In this document: positions 35,040 through 44,018 of the stretch, piece after piece
How positions within the stretch are numbered: position 1 is the first letter of the stretch
How the letters are laid out: each line of letters opens with the position of its first letter
Assembly (NCBI RefSeq): GCF_020907405.1
Contig: NZ_JAJJOE010000012.1
Coordinates: 1-64,000 of the forward strand
Direction: 5' to 3'
From: Arthrobacter sp. zg-Y769
GTDB lineage: Bacteria > Actinomycetota > Actinomycetes > Actinomycetales > Micrococcaceae
Length of the DNA: 64,000 nt
Position numbers and translations under genes: made by a program
The notes under the pieces: generated by a model
Told to the model about the DNA's origin: nothing
The model's database searches: none
The model's input: the letters and a program-made list of their open reading frames with translations, nothing else

Positions 35040-36758
35040 ATGCCCACGATCGCCGAGACCGTTGTCCACAACCTCGCCGCCAATGGGATCCAGCGTATCT
35101 GGGGAGTTCCCGGCGACTCCCTGAACGCGGTGACCGAGGCCATCCGCCGGGAGAAGGGCATCGAGTGGATGCTGACCCGGCATGAGGAGGAGGCCGCGTT
35201 CGCCGCCGCCGGGGAGGCGGCGCTGACAGGGGAGCTCGCGGTGTGCGCGGGCAGCTGCGGCCCCGGCAACATGCACCTCATCAACGGGCTCTACGACGCG
35301 CACCGCAGCCGGGTTCCCGTGCTCGCGATCGCCTCGCACATCCCGAGCGACGAGATCGGCAGCCAGTACTTCCAGGAGACCCGGCCCACCGAACTGTTCC
35401 GCGACTGCACGGTCTTCTGCGAGATGGTCCTGAGCCCTGAGCAGATGCCGCGGCTGCTGGAGATCGCCATGCGGACGGCCATCGAGAAGAGGGGCGTCGC
35501 CGTGCTCGTGATGGCGGGCGACACCGCGCTTGAAGACGCCGTGGACGAGCGTGTCTTCACGGTCCGCCGCACCGACCCGGTCACCGTGCCCTCCCCGGCG
35601 GAACTGCAGGAGGCAGCCACCACGCTGAACGCCTGTGGAAACGTGACCATCCTGGCGGGCGCCGGCGTCGAGGGGGCGCGCGAGGAGGTCCTCGCCCTCG
35701 CCGACGCACTGGGCGCGCCGATCGTGCATGCCCTCCGCGGCAAGGAATTCATCGAACACGACAACCCGTTCGACGTCGGCATGACCGGGCTCCTCGGCTT
35801 CGCGTCCGGCTACCGGGCGATGGAGGACTGCGACGCGCTGCTGATGCTCGGCACCGACTTCCCCTACCAGCAGTTCTACCCGAAGAAGGCGAAGATCCTG
35901 CAGATCGACATCCGGGGCGAGCAGCTCGGCCGCCGCGTGCCGCTCACCCAGGGCATGGTCGGCGGGGTGCGGGAGACGGCGTCGGCGCTGCTGCCGCTGC
36001 TCGAGCGGAAGTCGAACCGCACTCACCTCGAGAAGTCCCTGGACCACTACCGCCGCACCCGCGCCCAGCTCGACGACCTCGAAAAGCAGGGCCCGGGCAC
36101 CATCCATCCGCAGCACCTCGCCCACCTGATCGACGAACTCGCGGACGACGACGCGATCTTCCTGCCCGACGTCGGCACTCCGGTTATCTGGGCGTCCCGG
36201 CACCTGCACATCGGCGCGCGACGGCGCCTGATCGGCTCCTTCTGGCACGGCACCATGGCGGCGGCGACCCCGCTCGGCATGGGCGCCCAGGCTGTGGACC
36301 GGAACCGGCAGGTCGTGGTCCTCGCCGGCGACGGCGGCCTCGCGATGATGCTCGGTGAGCTGCTGACGGCGGTGCAGCACAAGCTTCCGATCAAGATCGT
36401 GGTGTTCGACAACGCGGCGCTCAGCTTCGTCGAGGTGGAGATGAAGGCGGCGGGCATCGTCAACTTCGGCACCGGGCTCGAGAACCCGGACTTCGGTGCA
36501 GTCGCGCAGGCGGTGGGGATGCACGGCGAGAGCGTCACGCGCCCCCAGGACCTCGAGGGTGCCCTGCGCCGTGCTTTCGCGTACGACGGCCCCGCGCTCG
36601 TCTCAGTCGCGGTGGAGCGGCAGGAGCTGTCCATGCCGCCGAAGATCGAGGCGAAGCAGGCCACGGGCTTTGCGGTCTACGCGATGCGCACGGTGCTCGC
36701 CGGTAACGGCCGGGAGCTCATCGATCTGGCAAAGGCGAACGCGCGCCAGCTGCTCTGA
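35040..36758 (+). CDS. poxB: Thiamine diphosphate enzyme, pyruvate dehydrogenase (quinone)/pyruvate oxidase type
   Basis: This 572-residue enzyme has the three-domain layout of PoxB-like enzymes: the PYR domain with the catalytic glutamate in LTRHEEEAAFAA, a central domain with ILAGAGVEGAREE, and the PP domain with the ThDP/magnesium motif GDGGLAMMLGELLTAVQHKLPIK in parts and the IVVFDNAALSF segment. PoxB decarboxylates pyruvate to acetate and CO2 with electrons passed to quinone; pyruvate oxidase activity is the alternative. GGAGGAG precedes the ATG. Its GC content is much higher than that of the genes on either side. It lies just after the DUF3090 remnant. Confidence 0.88.
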   Translation: MPTIAETVVHNLAANGIQRIWGVPGDSLNAVTEAIRREKGIEWMLTRHEEEAAFAAAGEAALTGELAVCAGSCGPGNMHLINGLYDAHRSRVPVLAIASHIPSDEIGSQYFQETRPTELFRDCTVFCEMVLSPEQMPRLLEIAMRTAIEKRGVAVLVMAGDTALEDAVDERVFTVRRTDPVTVPSPAELQEAATTLNACGNVTILAGAGVEGAREEVLALADALGAPIVHALRGKEFIEHDNPFDVGMTGLLGFASGYRAMEDCDALLMLGTDFPYQQFYPKKAKILQIDIRGEQLGRRVPLTQGMVGGVRETASALLPLLERKSNRTHLEKSLDHYRRTRAQLDDLEKQGPGTIHPQHLAHLIDELADDDAIFLPDVGTPVIWASRHLHIGARRRLIGSFWHGTMAAATPLGMGAQAVDRNRQVVVLAGDGGLAMMLGELLTAVQHKLPIKIVVFDNAALSFVEVEMKAAGIVNFGTGLENPDFGAVAQAVGMHGESVTRPQDLEGALRRAFAYDGPALVSVAVERQELSMPPKIEAKQATGFAVYAMRTVLAGNGRELIDLAKANARQLL

Positions 36759-36764
36759 GCCGCT

Positions 36765-39700
36765 TCATCGCTCGGGGCAAGCCGGGCGTGGGAGTACCCT
36801 TCCGCTGGGTCCCTCTAACGCTTGCACGTTAGCTCTGTTAAAGATGGTGCGACTTTTCCGACTGTTTACGGCCACAAACCGAATTAGTGAATTGCTGTCG
36901 TGTTGGAGGGTGTCAAGGACGGCTTCAGGGACGTCGGGATTCAGTGCCACGAGGATGGCGAGGTCAAGGCTTCGGCCGGCTAGGTCAGCGAGAAGAGTGC
37001 CTGGCGTGGCGCCGTTGAATGCTACCGCCTGACGAACCTGGTCGTCTTGGTCCTCAGCGAGGGAGGCCAAGACTTCGGCGGGCGTGTTCGGGTTGGCAGC
37101 GACGGCCCGCCGCACCTGGGAGCTTCGTCGTTCTCCACCAAGTAATGCAAGTAGGTCCGGATCAGCCCCCGGGTTGAAAGCAACTTCCATTCGCACTTCT
37201 GCACGCTTGTTCGCGACCATCTCCTCAAGTGCAGCACGGTCCGGAGGTGAAGGCCGAGTAACCCGTTCCCATGAGGCTTCCGCTTTACGTACGAGCTCCA
37301 CCGGCGTCGCAGGGTTTTTCAGCGCTGCGGCGCGTACGTCGGCCTCAGTGTCGGAGATCAGGTTTTCGAGTATTGCTTGTGGGATCTTGGGGTTCCCAGC
37401 TGTCCGAGCACGCACTCGGGAATCCCCGTCATGAGAGAGTGTCTTGAGAACATTTGGCGGAGAGGCCGGGTTGTCAGCTAGTCCGGCCCGCACGTTTGCT
37501 TCAGGATCGCCGACGAGGCGCAAGATTACAGCCACAGGTGCCGCGGGATTTCCGGCGACCGCGCCGCGGACAAGATCATCAGTGCTCCGTGCCAGACGCG
37601 ACAGAGTTTTGCCACTGCTTCGTCTGTCATCTGCTACAACCACCCGCATATCGGGACAACGCACGCGACTCTTTGATAGACGGTCGAGGGCTTCTTCGAT
37701 CATTGCCAGTGGCACGTCAATGTCTGCCCGTTCCCCAGTGAAGGTAAGCACGGCGTGCAGATCCTCGTCTATATCGACTAGGAGCATGGCCGCCGCAATA
37801 GAACTAGCAAGATCACCGGGAGTGACGACATTTTCCAGTACTGCCAGCCGTACTGCGCGCTTTGGGTCCACAGCCAAGGAAGATAGGGCAACTGTCGGGG
37901 CGAAGGGGTTTTGCGCGGCTGCAGTACGCACTCTAACGTCTCTGTCTGCTGCCAGATCGATCAAGACGGTCTCCGGCACCAATTCCAGAGAAGCCAGCAA
38001 CTCGCGAGCGGCAACGGACTTGCTGGTCTGCATTGACCGGAAAAGCGTAGCCCGGTCGTCAGCTTCAAGGGCAGGGTTCTGGATGAGGCTAGTGAGCACC
38101 TGCGCCGAGGTGCTCGACATCAACGTCAAGAGTGCGGAGTAGGGAGTTGCTGGGTGGGAAGCGATCAGGCAAAGCGTCTCGTGCTGGTATTCAGAGACGC
38201 TGTGTGTCCATTCACGCCTGGCACCCATACCCTCCGTTCGGAACTTTAACCTTGCTTCTCCGGAGGCTGCAAGGTCCACGAGTAATGTGCTGACTGGCTC
38301 ATCGAGGATATCGGCGCTGCGCTTCAGCGTGATCCAGCGGATCTCCGGATCGGCATCGTTCAATAATTCTTCACGTACCGTAGGGTCAAATAGAGGCATC
38401 GTCCCGGCGATCATCCTTCGGACCCACACGGGCCGATCCGCCCGCATCAAGTCCTTCAGGACCTGGTCCGGCAGGTTCCGCCGCCGCATCCACTCACCCA
38501 AGACAAGAGGTCGACCGGTCTGTGAGCCCCAGCGATAACTCGCATCCGGAATCGGCATACGTTCCCTAACCCCTGTTGTTGTTTGGAGGAAGTCGGCGAA
38601 CCATTTTGAGTCGAGTGCCGATTCGTCTCGGTCGTGGCCGATTCGAACAACATCGTGACTTTCTCCAATGGCGTCTTTGCCCGCCGACGGCGCTCCGGTC
38701 GCTAGTGGTGTTTCAACACCGTCGCTCTTCTTGGCAGCGGATTGCGGATCCCGCTTGGCGTCAGTCGCCAAAGACCTCATCGCGGGTGCGGGGGCCTTGG
38801 GGTTCATTGCCGCGGCTCGTCGAACTGCAATGCTTCGATCGTGCGCGAGTTCGCCCAGGACGTCTCTGGGGGCTGCTTCATTCCGTGCAACGCCTTCGCG
38901 AACCGAGGAATAAAGATCCTCCGCGAGTATTCTGAGGGTCTCTTCAGGTGTTACAGCGTTTCGTCCCACACGCCGTCGGATGTCGATGTCCTTACTCGAC
39001 GCCAACGCGGCCAACGTTTCATACGGCGTATGCCGGTTATCCGCGAGCAGCTGATGCCTGCGCTTTGCTGAAATCGGCGAATGGGGCGCAAGCTGAGTTT
39101 TCTCGGTCGCTTTGATGAGCCCTTGCCGCAGTGAAGGAAGTAGTTCTTCAGGATCTCCGCCGAGAAGGCGCGTAAGACTCCAAGTTGGTGTCATGCTCTG
39201 GCGTGGGAGCCAAATACCGACATGGCGAATACCCAAGCGGTCATCGGAATCGAGCATCACGTACCCAAGTAACTGACGGATGAAGTCGCGAAGCTTGGGA
39301 ACCGTCAACGCGCTGTATACCTTGCAATCGATCAGGGTCTCACCGATGACCCAGTCAGCATCTGCCCCTCCGACGAGCCCGGAACCGACGAATGCCGGGT
39401 TTGGGTCGTAGGGGTCTCCGTCTTCGATTTGCTCCTGCCATGTTTCAAGCTGATCTGCGTTAGTCAGCAACAACGATCTGATATCTGCCAGTGCGAGCGC
39501 ATTCAGGTTATCTGCAAAAGATTGGCCATCGATAGCTGCATCGCAGGCATCGCCGACGGAACCCTTCATTGCCTGCACGCCCGCCCGAGCGATCTGTTCG
39601 CAGTGGGCAAGCAAGATGGCTGCACGGTCGAGATCCGAATCGCTGAATGGCTCACGCACTAGGGTTGTGGCCAGGTGAAACGCCTCTGTAAGGATCCTGG

Positions 39701-40022
39701 CGCGGTGAGGGCCGTTCTCTATCAGGGGAACGTAGTTGGGCAGTAGAGCAACTCCTGCGGCAGCCAGTGAATGATCAGGGTTAAACTCCTGGAGCTCAAT
39801 TCGTGCCCGAAAATCAAAGGCCGTTCCGATGAGTGGTAAATCGGTTCCCGGGAAAGAAGGCACTAACGTTCTTCTTCTCACAAGTTTGGACAGCCCTAGG
39901 GCCTCCACCGCCGCACTCCAGCCTTCGACCGGACCGCTCAAATCTCCGAGGAGCGGAGAAATCCCATCCAGGTAAACACGCACTGAAGATTGTGGATCAC
40001 GAAGAAGCGATGTGAGGCTCAT
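36765..40022 (-). CDS. PD-(D/E)XK-like nuclease fused to leucine-rich-variant repeats
   Basis: This 1085-residue protein has an N-terminal domain (1-310) with GGADADWVIGETLIDCK: Asp223, then Asp232-Cys-Lys234, followed by Gln250-x3-Tyr254 (QLLGY). That order matches PD-(D/E)XK nucleases of the RecB/Cas4 style. From about 325 on there are many repeats of roughly 24 residues of the kind NPxTPxxxLxxLAxDxDxxVRxAVAxN, matching the LRV/HEAT-like variant repeat, interrupted by a linker (about 425-520). Such arrays usually bind proteins or nucleic acids. The design, a nuclease with a sensor-like repeat array, suggests a defence or conflict effector; this is inference. GC is intermediate. Convergent with poxB, 6 bases apart. 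Confidence 0.75.
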   Translation of the reverse strand: MSLTSLLRDPQSSVRVYLDGISPLLGDLSGPVEGWSAAVEALGLSKLVRRRTLVPSFPGTDLPLIGTAFDFRARIELQEFNPDHSLAAAGVALLPNYVPLIENGPHRARILTEAFHLATTLVREPFSDSDLDRAAILLAHCEQIARAGVQAMKGSVGDACDAAIDGQSFADNLNALALADIRSLLLTNADQLETWQEQIEDGDPYDPNPAFVGSGLVGGADADWVIGETLIDCKVYSALTVPKLRDFIRQLLGYVMLDSDDRLGIRHVGIWLPRQSMTPTWSLTRLLGGDPEELLPSLRQGLIKATEKTQLAPHSPISAKRRHQLLADNRHTPYETLAALASSKDIDIRRRVGRNAVTPEETLRILAEDLYSSVREGVARNEAAPRDVLGELAHDRSIAVRRAAAMNPKAPAPAMRSLATDAKRDPQSAAKKSDGVETPLATGAPSAGKDAIGESHDVVRIGHDRDESALDSKWFADFLQTTTGVRERMPIPDASYRWGSQTGRPLVLGEWMRRRNLPDQVLKDLMRADRPVWVRRMIAGTMPLFDPTVREELLNDADPEIRWITLKRSADILDEPVSTLLVDLAASGEARLKFRTEGMGARREWTHSVSEYQHETLCLIASHPATPYSALLTLMSSTSAQVLTSLIQNPALEADDRATLFRSMQTSKSVAARELLASLELVPETVLIDLAADRDVRVRTAAAQNPFAPTVALSSLAVDPKRAVRLAVLENVVTPGDLASSIAAAMLLVDIDEDLHAVLTFTGERADIDVPLAMIEEALDRLSKSRVRCPDMRVVVADDRRSSGKTLSRLARSTDDLVRGAVAGNPAAPVAVILRLVGDPEANVRAGLADNPASPPNVLKTLSHDGDSRVRARTAGNPKIPQAILENLISDTEADVRAAALKNPATPVELVRKAEASWERVTRPSPPDRAALEEMVANKRAEVRMEVAFNPGADPDLLALLGGERRSSQVRRAVAANPNTPAEVLASLAEDQDDQVRQAVAFNGATPGTLLADLAGRSLDLAILVALNPDVPEAVLDTLQHDSNSLIRFVAVNSRKSRTIFNRANVQALEGPSGRVLPRPACPER

Positions 40023-40270
40023 TGAATGACTTTACCTATCAACCCTTATGCGGCGTGGGGTCGAATCGTGGCGAACGTTACGGGCTGATAAATCGATCAG
40101 GGCTGACGCAGGGGGCCTATTGGTGGCCAGTGTGATTGAGGCACCAGCTGCGATTGTCGAATACGACAACAGGGGAGGTGCAGAGTCGGCGGCAAGTCGA
40201 TGCCCCGGGAAGCTTTACGAGCATAAGTAGGCTCTTGTTCTGTTGCCGCTTTTTTCTTCCCTGCTATGGC

Positions 40271-40885
40271 ATGCTGGCTTCCGTGGACTCCCAGATAAGA
40301 CAGCACAAACGATGGTTCGGCCCTGGGATGCGCGGAACGGTCTGGCTAGTCGTGGCTGCAGCGCTTGGATTCATCATCGTCAGGGCCATTCGCAACCCGG
40401 TGAATTACGAGTCAGGTATGTCGTTGGGTGTCATGGCGGTTTTTATCCTGTTCTTCGTGTTACTCTTCGTCGCTCTACGTAGCGCATACCGGGCCTTTAG
40501 TCGGGCGCGGAACAACCTTCCGGACCCAGCGAGTCCGTCCTCATTTCTTCTGAAAGCTTTGTTCTGGCTGGGACTCGCTGGATATTTTTTCTCTGCTGAA
40601 GTGGCCGCTGTAATCGACGTGCTGACCAACGGCAAGATCACCATACTAGGTATCCCGGATCTCCGACTGTTGTTGCTTCTGGTGGCGATCGTATCGGTTC
40701 CAGCCTTGGCCTTCTTGGGAGCTGGTCTGCGGAATGTCGATTTGTACCGGCAGCAAAGAAACCGCAACCCCCTTAGAACAGCGGCCAGGGCACCGCAGGC
40801 ATGTCACCGCTCGGAGACGGAAACACCCCAGCCGAACGAAGCCGGGCACAACGGGCGGCAAACGAAGCAATTTCCTCGGCAGTGA
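40271..40885 (+). CDS. Small multi-pass membrane protein with a tail antisense to the SCO1664 gene
   Basis: This protein of about 204 residues is not recognised. It has four hydrophobic segments (GTVWLVVAAALGFIIV, MAVFILFFVLLFVAL, FLLKALFWLGLAGYFF and LRLLLLLVAIVSVPALAFLGA). The last 38 residues are polar and read through the 3' end of the SCO1664-type gene on the other strand (overlap 40773-40885), so the natural stop was probably lost where the cargo joined that gene. The start at 40271 is chosen because the longer frame to 40136 adds no family-like sequence; no good ribosome binding site is seen. Confidence 0.55.
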   Translation: MLASVDSQIRQHKRWFGPGMRGTVWLVVAAALGFIIVRAIRNPVNYESGMSLGVMAVFILFFVLLFVALRSAYRAFSRARNNLPDPASPSSFLLKALFWLGLAGYFFSAEVAAVIDVLTNGKITILGIPDLRLLLLLVAIVSVPALAFLGAGLRNVDLYRQQRNRNPLRTAARAPQACHRSETETPQPNEAGHNGRQTKQFPRQ

Positions 40886-41540
40886 GCAGCTTCGCCAGCT
40901 GCGAGCCCAACTCACCCTTGAGCCCCGAGAGAACCCGGTCAACACCCGCCAGCTCCTCGGCATTCAACGCATCCCCGATCCACCCCCACAGCACCGTCCG
41001 CAGCTTGTGGGCCCTGTGAAAGGTGAGCCCGTGGTCCACGCCGTACCGGTGCCCGTCGCCCATGGCCAGGACGTGATCACCCTTGCGGTCGGCATTGTTG
41101 ACCAGGACGTCGAACACCGCCATCCGCCGCAGCGCCGGAGTGTCTTCGTGAATCAGGGAGACGATCCGCCCGTTTTCATCCTGCCCCTGAAGGACCTCTT
41201 TCCACCCGGTGTCCGGCACGTCGTCGGCCGGCACCAGGTCCACCGCGGTCTGCTCCGGGTCGGTCTCCTGCCAGAGCTGGACCATGCCCTCACCGAACCG
41301 GCCATCGCGCAGCCAGGTCCGCGGCACGATGTTCCAGCCCAGCACCTCCGACACCAGATAGGCGGCCACCTCCCGGTGCGCCAGGCACCCGTCGGGAAAG
41401 TCCCACAGCGGCTTCTCGCCCGCGATCGGTTTGTAGACGACGGCGGCGTCGCCGATGCTGCCCAGGAAGGTGGCGTTGGACGCCGTCGTGAGGCGGCTTG
41501 TGAGCGTCAGCTCGGCGGTGACCAGGTCCGGCGCGGGCAT
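40773..41540 (-). CDS. SCO1664-family protein (PI3/PI4-kinase-like fold)
   Basis: This 255-residue protein belongs to the actinobacterial SCO1664 family. Visible features are VVYKPIAGEKPLWDFPDG (kinase-like lysine), REVAAYLVSEVLGWNIVP, FDVLVNNADRKGDHVL with a catalytic-like N-x-D-R-K, and GVDHGLTFH. The length is complete and the C-terminus ends PAVPWPLF as in relatives. The function is not known. It is the third gene of the conserved order phosphatase-DUF3090-SCO1664 and its ATG overlaps the DUF3090 stop (TGATG). Two decayed copies lie 6-8 kb away. In many actinobacteria mycothiol genes such as mshC lie close downstream; here accessory genes follow instead. Confidence 0.9.
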   Translation of the reverse strand: MPAPDLVTAELTLTSRLTTASNATFLGSIGDAAVVYKPIAGEKPLWDFPDGCLAHREVAAYLVSEVLGWNIVPRTWLRDGRFGEGMVQLWQETDPEQTAVDLVPADDVPDTGWKEVLQGQDENGRIVSLIHEDTPALRRMAVFDVLVNNADRKGDHVLAMGDGHRYGVDHGLTFHRAHKLRTVLWGWIGDALNAEELAGVDRVLSGLKGELGSQLAKLLTAEEIASFAARCARLRSAGVFPSPSGDMPAVPWPLF

Positions 41541-42100
41541 CAGGCCTCGGGGAAGGTGCAGGTGTGCCCGTCGGCGTCGATCGGCTGACCGCAGATTACG
41601 CAGATGGGACGCCCGGCGCCCACCACTTCCCGCGTGCGCTTCGCGAAGGCCCGGGCGGTGCCGACCGGCATCCGCACCCGCAGCACCTCTTCGGCGTCGT
41701 CGGTCTCGTCGTCGTTCTCCTCGAGGAAGCCGTCGTCGTCCTCATCCACCTCGTCGAGGGGGTAGGCCTCGATGACGATCTGCGCCGTCGTCGGGTCCCA
41801 GCCGAGGCTCATCACGCCGGCGCGGAACTGTTCCTGAACCGCCTCAAGATCGTCATTGTCCACAAGCTCCAGGGGAGTGCTCGCGGGAACGTGGAAGGGG
41901 TTGCCGTCGACGGTCATGAGCTGGTCGAGGATCTCGTCGATCTTCTCGGCGAGCTGGGCCGACTGCAGTTTCTCCAGGGCAATACTGACAATCTGCTTCC
42001 CGGCGCGCACCTGCAGGTAGAACGTGCGCTGGCCCGGAACGCCGACAGTGCCGACGACGACGCGGTCCGGCCAGTCGAAATCGTGAACGGTTGTAGGCAT
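41540..42100 (-). CDS. DUF3090 family protein
   Basis: This 186-residue protein is the actinobacterial DUF3090 family: PGQRTFYLQVRAGKQIVSIALEK near the N-terminus, a strongly acidic stretch (EVDEDDDGFLEENDDETDD), then RVRMPVGTARAFAKR and a C-terminal zinc-ribbon-like PICVICGQPIDADGHTC with two CxxC-type elements. Its role is unknown. It lies 15 bases after the phosphatase gene and overlaps the SCO1664-type gene by one base. Confidence 0.92.
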   Translation of the reverse strand: MPTTVHDFDWPDRVVVGTVGVPGQRTFYLQVRAGKQIVSIALEKLQSAQLAEKIDEILDQLMTVDGNPFHVPASTPLELVDNDDLEAVQEQFRAGVMSLGWDPTTAQIVIEAYPLDEVDEDDDGFLEENDDETDDAEEVLRVRMPVGTARAFAKRTREVVGAGRPICVICGQPIDADGHTCTFPEA

Positions 42101-42115
42101 AGAACTACTCTAGGC

Positions 42116-42817
42116 TCATCGGGCCGGCGGTGCCGCGTGACCTGCACCACCGCCCACCGGGGCATCGTCCGACGTCGGCCTGGCCGCCAGCCAGGACAGG
42201 TCCCCGGCGTCGGTGTTGGTCGCGAGGACGGTGGGGCGTCCCGTGCCGTAATGCACGATCGACACGGAGGCCGGTCCCACATTGATGCGCTGGAACATGT
42301 CCAGGTGCATGCCGAGCGCGTCGGCGAGGACCGACTTGATGATGTCGCCGTGGCTCACCGCCACCCACACCGCCCCCGGCCCGTGCTCGGCTTCGAAGGC
42401 TGCATCGTGGCGCCGGATCGCCGCTACCGAGCGGGCCTGCATCGCTGCCATCGACTCGCCGCCGGGAAAGGTGACCGCGGACGGCTGTGACTGCACCGTC
42501 GCCCACAGCTTCTCCTTCGCGAGCTCCTCGAGCGTGCGGCCCTGCCAGGAGCCGTAGTCGCACTCGGTGAGGTCGACGTCGACCGGCGCGTGCGGGGTGC
42601 CCGGCTGGCGGTCGAGGATGAACTGCGTGGTCTGCCGGCAGCGCTCAAGGGGACTGGATACCACTCCGACCACCGGCACGACGGCGAGCCGGTTGCCGGT
42701 CGCGGCCGCCTGGTCGCGGCCCACCTGGTCGAGTTCGACGCCGGGGGTCCGGCCGGCCAGCAGGCCGGAGGCGTTCGCTGTGGTGCGGCCATGCCGCACG
42801 AGGATTACTGTTGCCAT
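42116..42817 (-). CDS. Histidine phosphatase (phosphoglycerate mutase-like), MSMEG_4193 family
   Basis: This 233-residue enzyme has the histidine-phosphatase motif LVRHGRTTAN at the N-terminus, the conserved SPLERCRQTT, the catalytic glutamate region LTECDYGSWQGRTLEEL, and VAVSHGDIIKS with the second histidine. It hydrolyses a phosphate ester of unknown identity. The ATG at 42817 starts directly before the motif; the longer frame to 42991 is not supported. It heads the three-gene conserved operon. Confidence 0.93.
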   Translation of the reverse strand: MATVILVRHGRTTANASGLLAGRTPGVELDQVGRDQAAATGNRLAVVPVVGVVSSPLERCRQTTQFILDRQPGTPHAPVDVDLTECDYGSWQGRTLEELAKEKLWATVQSQPSAVTFPGGESMAAMQARSVAAIRRHDAAFEAEHGPGAVWVAVSHGDIIKSVLADALGMHLDMFQRINVGPASVSIVHYGTGRPTVLATNTDAGDLSWLAARPTSDDAPVGGGAGHAAPPAR

Positions 42818-42927
42818 CTCCCCAGAGTAGTCATGCGTGAAGACGCCGACGGCCGGGTGAACGTGCTGGTGTGAGCTGTCTGTACCGCGCGGGCAGGCGC
42901 CGCCCCGGTTGTAGCTATTGTTGGCGC

Positions 42928-43419
42928 ATGGAAATTGTCCCGTATTCCGCCGAACACCGCGAGCCACTACTGGCCCTCTCATTGCGGGCATGGGAACCAG
43001 TGTTCCAGTTACTCAAACCAGCTGTCTCTGCCTTCGTCTATGAGTCGTTCTACCCCGAAGGTTGGCGTAGCCGGCAAACCGACGATCTAAAAGCGACCCT
43101 CGACGGCGAGCCGGAGAATATCGACGTCGCTCTCATCGACAACGCACCTGCCGGGTGGGTCTGCACGCGACTTCATCCCGAGGACAGCATGGGTGAGGTC
43201 TATGTTCTTGCTGTCGACCCCACGCACCAAGGGAAAGGACTCGGTCGGGCACTCATGCAGAGTTCAATTAGCCGAGCCCGATCACAGGGCATGCGAATGG
43301 TGATGGTCGAAACAGGCGATGACCCTGGACATGCGCCGGCCCGTCAGCTCTACGAGGGGTCCGGGTTCGAGCGGTGGCCTGTTGCCCGCTACTTCAAGGA
43401 GATAAGCGGCGAAACGTAG
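42928..43419 (+). CDS. GNAT-family N-acetyltransferase
   Basis: This 163-residue acetyltransferase has the acetyl-CoA loop VLAVDPTHQGKGLGRALMQ and the C-terminal ARQLYEGSGFERWPVARYFKEI segment, a pattern seen in small GNAT enzymes that modify antibiotics or small amines. The ATG at 42928 is chosen over a start 19 codons upstream because it gives the canonical N-terminus MEIVPYSAEHRE. It is divergent from the histidine phosphatase operon. Confidence 0.88.
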   Translation: MEIVPYSAEHREPLLALSLRAWEPVFQLLKPAVSAFVYESFYPEGWRSRQTDDLKATLDGEPENIDVALIDNAPAGWVCTRLHPEDSMGEVYVLAVDPTHQGKGLGRALMQSSISRARSQGMRMVMVETGDDPGHAPARQLYEGSGFERWPVARYFKEISGET

Positions 43420-43521
43420 TACACGAACTGCACTAGAGCATCCCCATATGGGACTGGAGCAAATGACCCATGCTGAGGAATTGACCGGAATGGCCCCAGC
43501 GCCAATCAGGAGGGAGAAGCT

Positions 43522-43956
43522 TTGAAAAGGTTCTATGTTGCGTCGAGCTTCAGAAATATCGTCAACGTCAGGTACGTCGCGCAAACCCTGGAAAGCAAGG
43601 GCTACGTCAACGCGTACGACTGGACCCGGAACGCGTCAGCGCGCGATGCGGGCACAGTCACCCTCGATCATCTGTGCGATATCGGGCAGCGTGAGAGAGA
43701 TGCAGTGATGGGGGCCGACGTCGTTGTTATCCTGCTTCCAGGCGGGAAGGGCACGCATGTTGAGCTTGGCATCGCACTCGCTCAAGGCAGAAGAACAATC
43801 CTGCATTCGGCGGACGAAGACATCAATAACCCCGAGACCACCAGCACGTTCTACCACCTACCTGAGGTGGAGAAGTGCCACGGAACTCTGGACGACCTCC
43901 TGGCTATGATCGCGACGTGCCTGTCGCCTCGGTCTGACTCGATTCTGTCGCATTGA
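43522..43956 (+). CDS. Nucleoside 2-deoxyribosyltransferase-like protein
   Basis: This 144-residue protein has the deoxyribosyltransferase-like fold: an opening KRFYVASSFRN, the middle DIGQRERDAVMGADVVVILLPGGKGTHVELGIAL with the candidate catalytic glutamate, and QGRRTILHS. Such enzymes move or hydrolyse deoxyribose on nucleosides or nucleotides. The start is a TTG supported by a strong AGGAGGGAG eight bases upstream. The stop overlaps an alternative TTG of the next gene (TTGA). Confidence 0.78.
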   Translation: MKRFYVASSFRNIVNVRYVAQTLESKGYVNAYDWTRNASARDAGTVTLDHLCDIGQRERDAVMGADVVVILLPGGKGTHVELGIALAQGRRTILHSADEDINNPETTSTFYHLPEVEKCHGTLDDLLAMIATCLSPRSDSILSH

Positions 43957-44018
43957 GGGACCGGCGTACGGGGCACAAAGTTTCGTCGGCAGTTGGCCTA
44001 CTCTGCAAAGATACATAT

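Noticed and set aside
29000-42000. Search for an integrase, transposase, att repeats or CRISPR array in the accessory region
   Set aside because: No recombinase gene, no regularly spaced repeats and no tRNA-linked direct repeat were found. The only repeated sequences are the SCO1664/DUF3090 copies.
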